Below, piece after piece: positions 6,408 to 10,095 of a DNA stretch of 10,095 nucleotides. Where the stretch lies: contig DMEM01000099.1 of assembly GCA_003450915.1 (NCBI GenBank), positions 1-10,095 on the forward strand, in the 5' to 3' direction. Origin of the DNA: Alphaproteobacteria bacterium. GTDB lineage: Bacteria; Pseudomonadota; Alphaproteobacteria; UBA1280; UBA12223. Both the position numbers and the translations under genes were made by a program. Under the pieces are notes generated by a model. That model searched no databases and was not told the origin of the DNA. It was given only the letters and a program-made list of their open reading frames with translations. Position 1 is the first letter of the stretch; each line of letters begins with the position of its first letter.

Positions 6408-7166
6408 ATGGTACATAATAGAAAATCAGACTCAATTGTTGCAGGCCGAAAGAGAACTTCAGGCAAAAAAAAGTTAACTAAATATAGCACAAAGACAGAG
6501 AAAAAATTAAAACATTCATCTCAATTATACTTGAAGCGTCAAGCTAAAGATGTTTACGTGCAAATGGCTCTTAGAGAAGGTTTTAGAAGTAGAGCAGCCT
6601 ATAAACTTGTTCATTTAAATGATGAATTTAAGTTACTTAAAAAAGGCATGAGTATTGTTGATTTAGGCTGTGCTCCAGGTTCATGGTTAGAAGTTATTAA
6701 TGAAGAGCTAGGTAAAAACTGTACGGTTATTGGTACAGATAAAATTGAAATTGAACCAATTGAAAATGTTAATTTTGTACAAGGTGATTTTACAACACAA
6801 GAAACTTTTGATGAAGTAATGGGGCACTGCCCTAGAGGTGTTGATTTAGTTCTTTCTGATATGGCTCCTGAAACAACAGGACACAGAGAAACTGACCACA
6901 TTAGATCAATGATGTTAGCAAATATTGCTATTGATTTTGCTCTTAAAGCATTAAAGCCAGGAGGAACATTTGTAGCAAAGTTCTTCCAAGGTGGCGAAGA
7001 ACAAGAAATGAGAACTCGTTTAAGAGAGCATTTTGATAAAGTTAAATTTACAAAACCAGAGTCATCACGTCGTGAGTCAAAAGAAATGTTCATTATTTGC
7101 TTTGGATTTAAAGGTGATTTAACTAAAAATGCAAACAAAGTTCAAAACGAAATTAAAGATATATAA
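6408..7166 (+). CDS. rlmE: 23S rRNA (uridine-2'-O)-methyltransferase RlmE (FtsJ/RrmJ)
   Basis: RlmE transfers a methyl group from AdoMet to the 2'-OH of the A-loop uridine (U2552 in E. coli) of 23S rRNA, late in large-subunit assembly. The 252-residue protein has the AdoMet motif VDLGCAPGSW (84-93) and the full catalytic tetrad: Lys66 in SRAAYK, Asp151 in LSDMAP, Lys191 in VAKFFQGG and Glu226 in SKEMF. It is longer than the 209-residue E. coli enzyme because of a Lys/Arg-rich N-terminal extension of about 45 residues. That extension, GFRSRAAYKL and TTGHRETDHIR (156-166), resemble alphaproteobacterial RlmE. The SD (AAGAG) is modest. queH starts five bases after its TAA, so the two form an operon behind the promoter at 6343-6371. 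Confidence 0.95.
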   Translation: MVHNRKSDSIVAGRKRTSGKKKLTKYSTKTEKKLKHSSQLYLKRQAKDVYVQMALREGFRSRAAYKLVHLNDEFKLLKKGMSIVDLGCAPGSWLEVINEELGKNCTVIGTDKIEIEPIENVNFVQGDFTTQETFDEVMGHCPRGVDLVLSDMAPETTGHRETDHIRSMMLANIAIDFALKALKPGGTFVAKFFQGGEEQEMRTRLREHFDKVKFTKPESSRRESKEMFIICFGFKGDLTKNANKVQNEIKDI

Positions 7167-7171
7167 TAAAA

Positions 7172-7750
7172 ATGTCTAATATTCCTTTAAACTATCCATT
7201 TAAAGATGAAAAGCTGCTTTTATTAAGTTGTTGCGCGCCATGTAGTGTAGAAATTATTAAAAGACTAGCTGATAATAAAATTGATACAACAGTTTTGTTT
7301 TATAATCCGAATATTCATCCAAAGTTAGAATATATCCATAGGAAAAATCAAAACAAAGAAATTTGTGAAAAATATGGTATAGATTTCATTGATTTAGATT
7401 ATAACCCTAAAGACTGGTTTAAACTTGTTGAAGGTTTAGAAAAAGAGCCAGAAAAAGGTGCAAGATGTGCAAAATGTTTTGATTATCGTTTAGTTAGAAC
7501 AGCAGAATACGCTCTAGAGAATGGTTTTAATGTAATATCTTCAACATTAGCCGCTTCTCGTTGGAAAGATTTAAAACAAGTTGAAGGATTAGCTTCTGAA
7601 ATTGAAAATCGCTATCCAACTTTAAAATATTGGTATTTAGATTTAAGGAAAAAGGGTGCCCAAGCAGAACGTTTAGATTTAGTTAAAGAAAATAACCTTT
7701 ATGAGCAGAACTACTGCGGCTGTATTTATAGTAAGTTAAATCAGAAGTAA
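7172..7750 (+). CDS. queH: Epoxyqueuosine reductase QueH
   Basis: QueH (former DUF208) reduces epoxyqueuosine to queuosine in the wobble position of GUN-anticodon tRNAs. It is the non-cobalamin alternative to QueG. The 192-residue protein has the three diagnostic metal-binding cysteine sets: SCCAPC (Cys20, Cys21, Cys24), ARCAKC (Cys99, Cys102) and YCGC (Cys182, Cys184), with KCFDYRL and the TLAASRWKD block (125-133) between. Length is normal for the family. No clear SD precedes the ATG, and with rlmE ending five bases upstream (TAATAAAAATG) it is probably translated by coupling. The operon pairs an rRNA-modifying and a tRNA-modifying enzyme and ends in a strong terminator. Its presence implies queuosine synthesis or salvage elsewhere in the genome. 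Confidence 0.95.
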   Translation: MSNIPLNYPFKDEKLLLLSCCAPCSVEIIKRLADNKIDTTVLFYNPNIHPKLEYIHRKNQNKEICEKYGIDFIDLDYNPKDWFKLVEGLEKEPEKGARCAKCFDYRLVRTAEYALENGFNVISSTLAASRWKDLKQVEGLASEIENRYPTLKYWYLDLRKKGAQAERLDLVKENNLYEQNYCGCIYSKLNQK

Positions 7751-7760
7751 ATAAAAAAGT

Positions 7761-7791
7761 AAACACCCCGGTCATTGACTGGGGTGTTTTT
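7761..7791. terminator. Bidirectional intrinsic terminator between queH and the membrane protein gene
   Basis: A nine-bp stem AAACACCCC / GGGGTGTTT (7761-7769 with 7781-7789) can be extended inward by a G-U pair and GTC/GAC to leave a three-base loop. T runs follow on the plus strand, A runs precede it. It ends queH and, from the other side, the small membrane protein gene. Confidence 0.88.
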
Positions 7792-7798
7792 ATCGTAG

Positions 7799-8059
7799 TT
7801 AGTTAACTTTAGCTTGCCATTTGTTTTTTGTGTCATATAGTGCAATGAAACAAATGGTCATAATAATGATAGCCAAACAGGCTACTTTATAAGCAAACCA
7901 GGCTGCTCCCAAACAGGCAGCTGCAATAACAAAAATATTGCTATCTGCTAAATATGTATATGTGAAATACATCGCCACTAAAGGGGCGATGATATAAGAG
8001 ATAGCCGCAGAGGCTATTTTTGAATTTTTAAAAATTTTGTCAATAGTTGAGTTTTTCAT
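7799..8059 (-). CDS. Small integral membrane protein, unknown function
   Basis: An 86-residue protein with a basic N-terminus (residues 1-14, three Lys), a first membrane segment at about 15-37, and a long hydrophobic stretch 41-75 that could form one or two more segments. A charged tail follows (DTKNKWQAKVN). There is no cleavable signal peptide. AAGGATG lies six or seven bases before the ATG. It is probably transcribed alone: the broken gene upstream ends in its own terminator and this one ends in the queH-facing terminator. I do not recognise the family. Two- or three-pass proteins of this size include toxins, holin-like and conjugation-related proteins, but no motif supports any of these. 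Confidence 0.65.
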   Translation of the reverse strand: MKNSTIDKIFKNSKIASAAISYIIAPLVAMYFTYTYLADSNIFVIAAACLGAAWFAYKVACLAIIIMTICFIALYDTKNKWQAKVN

Positions 8060-8118
8060 AATTTCATCCTTAATGAAAAAAAACTACTGACTTTTGAATG
8101 ACTGTTTTGATTTAGAAA

Positions 8119-8145
8119 TGAAAAACCCCCCCCAGCATGGGGGCT
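8119..8145 (-). terminator. Intrinsic terminator of the broken 500-codon gene, with an eight-C run
   Basis: On the minus strand GCCCCC, then ATGCT, then a run of eight G and TTTTT. At least five G-C pairs form. The C run at 8126-8133 is longer than the stem needs and is a likely site of length variation or sequencing error. Confidence 0.75.
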
Positions 8146-8156
8146 TCTAGACTTAT

Positions 8157-9221
8157 TTACGCTTTAGCTAGCGCTTTGTTGAATTTTTCTGATAATACGC
8201 TTTCATCTTTCATATCCTTAAAGATGTAGGAGTATTCCTTAAATTCATCGCTTTCAATGTTAGGTAGTAAAAGTTCCTTATTATTTAAAATTTTTGGACC
8301 AAAAATATCTAACTTTTCGGCATAAAGAAATGCACGTTGGGCGTAGTTTTTGCCACAGTAAAGTTCATCTAGATCTTTTGAGTTTAAGCCAAATGTCTCT
8401 AATGAAAGTTCCGGGCATTCAGCTATTGCTAGAGATATAACTTTTAAGCATAGCATGTTAAAATCATTGCTGTCAAATTCACTGTTTTGTGCGGTTTGGA
8501 TAAGCTTAACGCAAATTGCACGATAACCTTTTGCTTTAAAGAAGTCAATGCGGTTTAAAATACCAAAATAATCTCTTTCCAGTATTTTAAAAAGATCCTG
8601 ATGGTGATATTCATGGTGATAGTAGTCTTGGCCGATAGTTATGTTAATTGAATTTAAAGACTTAAGCAAAGCAAAAGACAGTAAAACTTCATTAAAGTTA
8701 GAACTTAAGTGTTGGTTAAAGTACTTAAGTTTCCCAATTTTGCCGTAGCTTTTATATAAGTTGCAGTTAACAAAAATTTCACTAACTTTTAGGAATGAAT
8801 TTTTACTTGAGCTATCTCCGGTTGTATCAACTAAACACAAACCGTAGGTGTCACGAATTGTTGGAGCAATATACTTTTGTTCTATCAAATCAACAAGCTT
8901 AGGGATAATCTCATCTTTAATAGATTTTTCATTAATCTTGCCAACCTCAGGGTGTTCATTCATGAATGTTTCCAGATGATTAGCTAGATTAACAAGCGAA
9001 TAGCCCTCAACCTTATCAAGTTTTTCAACCTGGCAAGATATAAAGTACTCAAGAGTTTTTTTTGTGATACTGTTCACTGTATTTTGCGAATTTTCATCCA
9101 AGTTAACATAATCAATAATACCATTGATATCTTTTACGATACGCTCTAAATCATTGATATGATCTACTTCACCTGCTTTAAGGATATAGCTGTTTAAAAG
9201 CTCTGAATACTTAACAGACAC
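8157..9221 (-). CDS. C-terminal open segment of the broken 500-codon gene
   Basis: The 354-codon segment opens at a GTG (9221) that has no SD. The same frame is open for 16 more codons up to the TAA at 9272, so this GTG is probably internal. A histidine cluster DYYHHEYHHQD lies near residues 200-210, and cysteines are scattered without a CxxC pattern. It ends AKA before a terminator. Independent expression is doubtful. Confidence 0.5.
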   Translation of the reverse strand: MSVKYSELLNSYILKAGEVDHINDLERIVKDINGIIDYVNLDENSQNTVNSITKKTLEYFISCQVEKLDKVEGYSLVNLANHLETFMNEHPEVGKINEKSIKDEIIPKLVDLIEQKYIAPTIRDTYGLCLVDTTGDSSSKNSFLKVSEIFVNCNLYKSYGKIGKLKYFNQHLSSNFNEVLLSFALLKSLNSINITIGQDYYHHEYHHQDLFKILERDYFGILNRIDFFKAKGYRAICVKLIQTAQNSEFDSNDFNMLCLKVISLAIAECPELSLETFGLNSKDLDELYCGKNYAQRAFLYAEKLDIFGPKILNNKELLLPNIESDEFKEYSYIFKDMKDESVLSEKFNKALAKA

Positions 9222-9390
9222 AAGGTCGTCAAAGTCTTCTTTGCTTATGCAGCAATCATTAAATTTGAATTAAAAAAACTCAGTAAATTCATTAATATAT
9301 TTGAGTTTTTCAAGGGTTTTTTCAGGTGATAGGCAGTTGATGAATGGCATAAATTCATTCATCAGTTCATTAATATAAAAATTAACGTGC

Positions 9391-9663
9391 TTATCTAAAA
9401 ACAGATTGCACACTAGGGATATCAAACGAAGAGATATCCTTAGCAAGTGATTCAGCTAGTTGTTTGTAGACATTAGCTACATTATGCATATAGTAAATGT
9501 AGCTATCGACCAGTGCAACTTGTGCGGATTTTTCTGGTAGTTTGTTGTGTTTTTTAAAGTACTCATCAATTGCATACTTCTGATTAACCAAAAACAGCTT
9601 AGATGCTTCGGATTGTTTTCCAGCGATTAGTGTTACAGCTTCCGTAGAAAGAATAGAAATCAT
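9391..9663 (-). CDS. N-terminal open segment of the broken 500-codon gene
   Basis: Ninety codons with the true start and SD of the gene. The segment is helical and polar (KSAQVALVDSYIYYMHNVAN region, residues 45-64). The last few residues (VFR) come after the probable frameshift and are not ancestral. It might still be translated as a short product. Confidence 0.45.
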   Translation of the reverse strand: MISILSTEAVTLIAGKQSEASKLFLVNQKYAIDEYFKKHNKLPEKSAQVALVDSYIYYMHNVANVYKQLAESLAKDISSFDIPSVQSVFR

Positions 9664-9742
9664 AGGTGTTACCTCGCTATAAAGAAAAAATAATGTTTCA
9701 GTGTCTAAAGCTGTATAGTAATTATTTTATTTAAATCAAGAA

Positions 9743-9767
9743 AAAAGCACCCGGGTAGGGTGCTTTT
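9743..9767 (-). terminator. Intrinsic terminator after the truncated remnant
   Basis: A perfect ten-bp stem AAAAGCACCC / GGGTGCTTTT (9743-9752 with 9758-9767) has a five-base loop. The T tract follows on the minus strand, so it serves the remnant at 9794-10051 and insulates the downstream 500-codon gene. Confidence 0.85.
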
Positions 9768-9793
9768 AGTTGGTTCGATAGTTATACTGCAGT

Positions 9794-10051
9794 CTATGCA
9801 ATTGCTTCTTGCAGCTGTTTGACCTGGTCGGAGTACTTTGGTTCTAAACCATATGGGGTGATGTATCCTTCCATAAGCTGTTTAATACCTAAGTCTATTC
9901 TTGAATGATAAGTATCATTTCCCATTTGGTTTAGAATGTATTCGACATGCTCAGTATATGCAGTCATCTCGAATGCCATGTAGTCATCAACGAGTTTTTC
10001 CTCTCCAGATGTAGCTTGTTGACAGTCAAATTGCTCAAGATATTCAATAAA
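9794..10051 (-). pseudogene. C-terminal remnant of an unrecognised gene
   Basis: The frame ends in TAG at 9794 and is open back to a TAG at 10054-10052, giving 85 residues that start FIEYLEQFDCQQATSGEEKL. The first ATG (9979) leaves 61 residues and has no SD at usable distance. The 25 codons before it contain no ATG, GTG or TTG yet read like protein. The frame therefore looks cut off on its 5' side, exactly where a large palindrome begins. The residue mix (Tyr, Glu, Gln, Met) suggests a soluble helical protein. A terminator follows. If the 61-residue form is expressed it would be a small gene instead. Family unknown. Confidence 0.5.
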
Positions 10052-10095
10052 CTATAAAAAAAGACCGTTCATATTGAACGGTCTTTTTTTATAGT
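10051..10095. terminator. Perfect 45-bp palindrome (21-bp arms) at the window end
   Basis: The arms 10051-10071 and 10075-10095 are exact inverted copies around a three-base centre. The core is GACCGTTCA / TGAACGGTC flanked by A7 and T7, the form of a bidirectional intrinsic terminator. The symmetry extends through the outer ACTAT / ATAGT and stops at the last base of the window, so its true length may be greater. Confidence 0.75.

Larger units (their letters stand above)
8157..9663 (-). pseudogene. Broken gene for a protein of about 500 residues, unknown family
   Basis: Three open pieces make one gene. The start is the ATG at 9663, with GAGGT eight bases upstream, a convincing SD, and a possible promoter (TTGATT 9739-9734, TATACA 9717-9712, 16-base spacer). 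The first 90 codons end at TAA (9391), but the next frame continues at once with LDKHVNFYINELMNEFMPFI. A surplus base in a five-base T run (A at 9397-9401) explains the switch. That frame meets a TAA at 9272-9270 after NEFTEFF, then runs on without interruption (FKFNDCCISKEDFDDL) into the long C-terminal part. The total span fits about 501 residues plus one extra base. There is no signal peptide. It looks all-helical and hydrophilic, as many secreted effectors or helical-repeat proteins do, but I recognise no domain. The normal residue mix in all three pieces suggests recent inactivation. Confidence 0.75.

Noticed and set aside
6611..7138. 175-codon open frame on the minus strand inside rlmE
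   Set aside because: It lies wholly antisense to a well-conserved enzyme, has no SD, and its sequence is explained as the shadow of rlmE codons.
1..10095. CRISPR array, tRNA/rRNA gene, insertion sequence or prophage
   Set aside because: No regularly spaced repeats, no cloverleaf-like segment recognised, no transposase, integrase or phage structural protein, and no terminal repeats with target duplications seen.

Overview
This window is AT-rich proteobacterial DNA. Most genes start from recognisable Shine-Dalgarno (SD) sites and end in short intrinsic terminators. RlmE has an alphaproteobacterial look: a basic N-terminal extension, a G-[FY]-R-S-R-A-A-[YF]-K-L segment and a T-T-G-H-R-x-T-D-H-[IL]-R segment. 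The best guess is a low-GC alphaproteobacterium, perhaps host-associated because several genes are decaying. A low-GC gammaproteobacterium cannot be excluded.

Layout. Positions 1-192 (minus) hold the first 64 codons of an unrecognised gene that runs off the left edge. Divergent from it is a Ppx/GppA-family gene (381-1310, plus). Next comes a minus-strand block, 1367-6284: a tail-anchored protein of unknown function, a small secreted four-cysteine protein, and three glycoside hydrolase family 3 (GH3) paralogs in different states. The first (2926-3918) is an open frame that has lost every recognisable catalytic residue. The second (4002-5087) is complete and has all of them. The third (5255-6284) kept the residues but is broken by two frameshifts and a TGA stop. 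Then come rlmE (6408-7166) and queH (7172-7750) on the plus strand, an rRNA- plus tRNA-modification pair behind a strong promoter. The right part is minus strand again: a small membrane protein (7799-8059), a broken gene of about 500 codons and unknown family (8157-9663), and a 5'-truncated remnant (9794-10051). The remnant abuts a perfect 45-bp palindrome that is also the last base of the window.

How the parts relate. The housekeeping genes (ppx-like, rlmE, queH) are on the plus strand and all accessory genes on the minus strand. I recall ppx/gppA and rlmE lying close together in many alphaproteobacteria, so 1367-6284 may be a later insertion. The accessory genes mostly have their own terminators, so they are probably transcribed singly. 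I see no CRISPR array, tRNA, rRNA, transposase or phage gene. No new multi-gene system can be argued from sequence alone. The most interesting items are the GH3 series (enzyme, pseudoenzyme, pseudogene), the hairpin that buries the start site of the third GH3 copy, and the altered nucleotide-binding loops of the Ppx-like protein.
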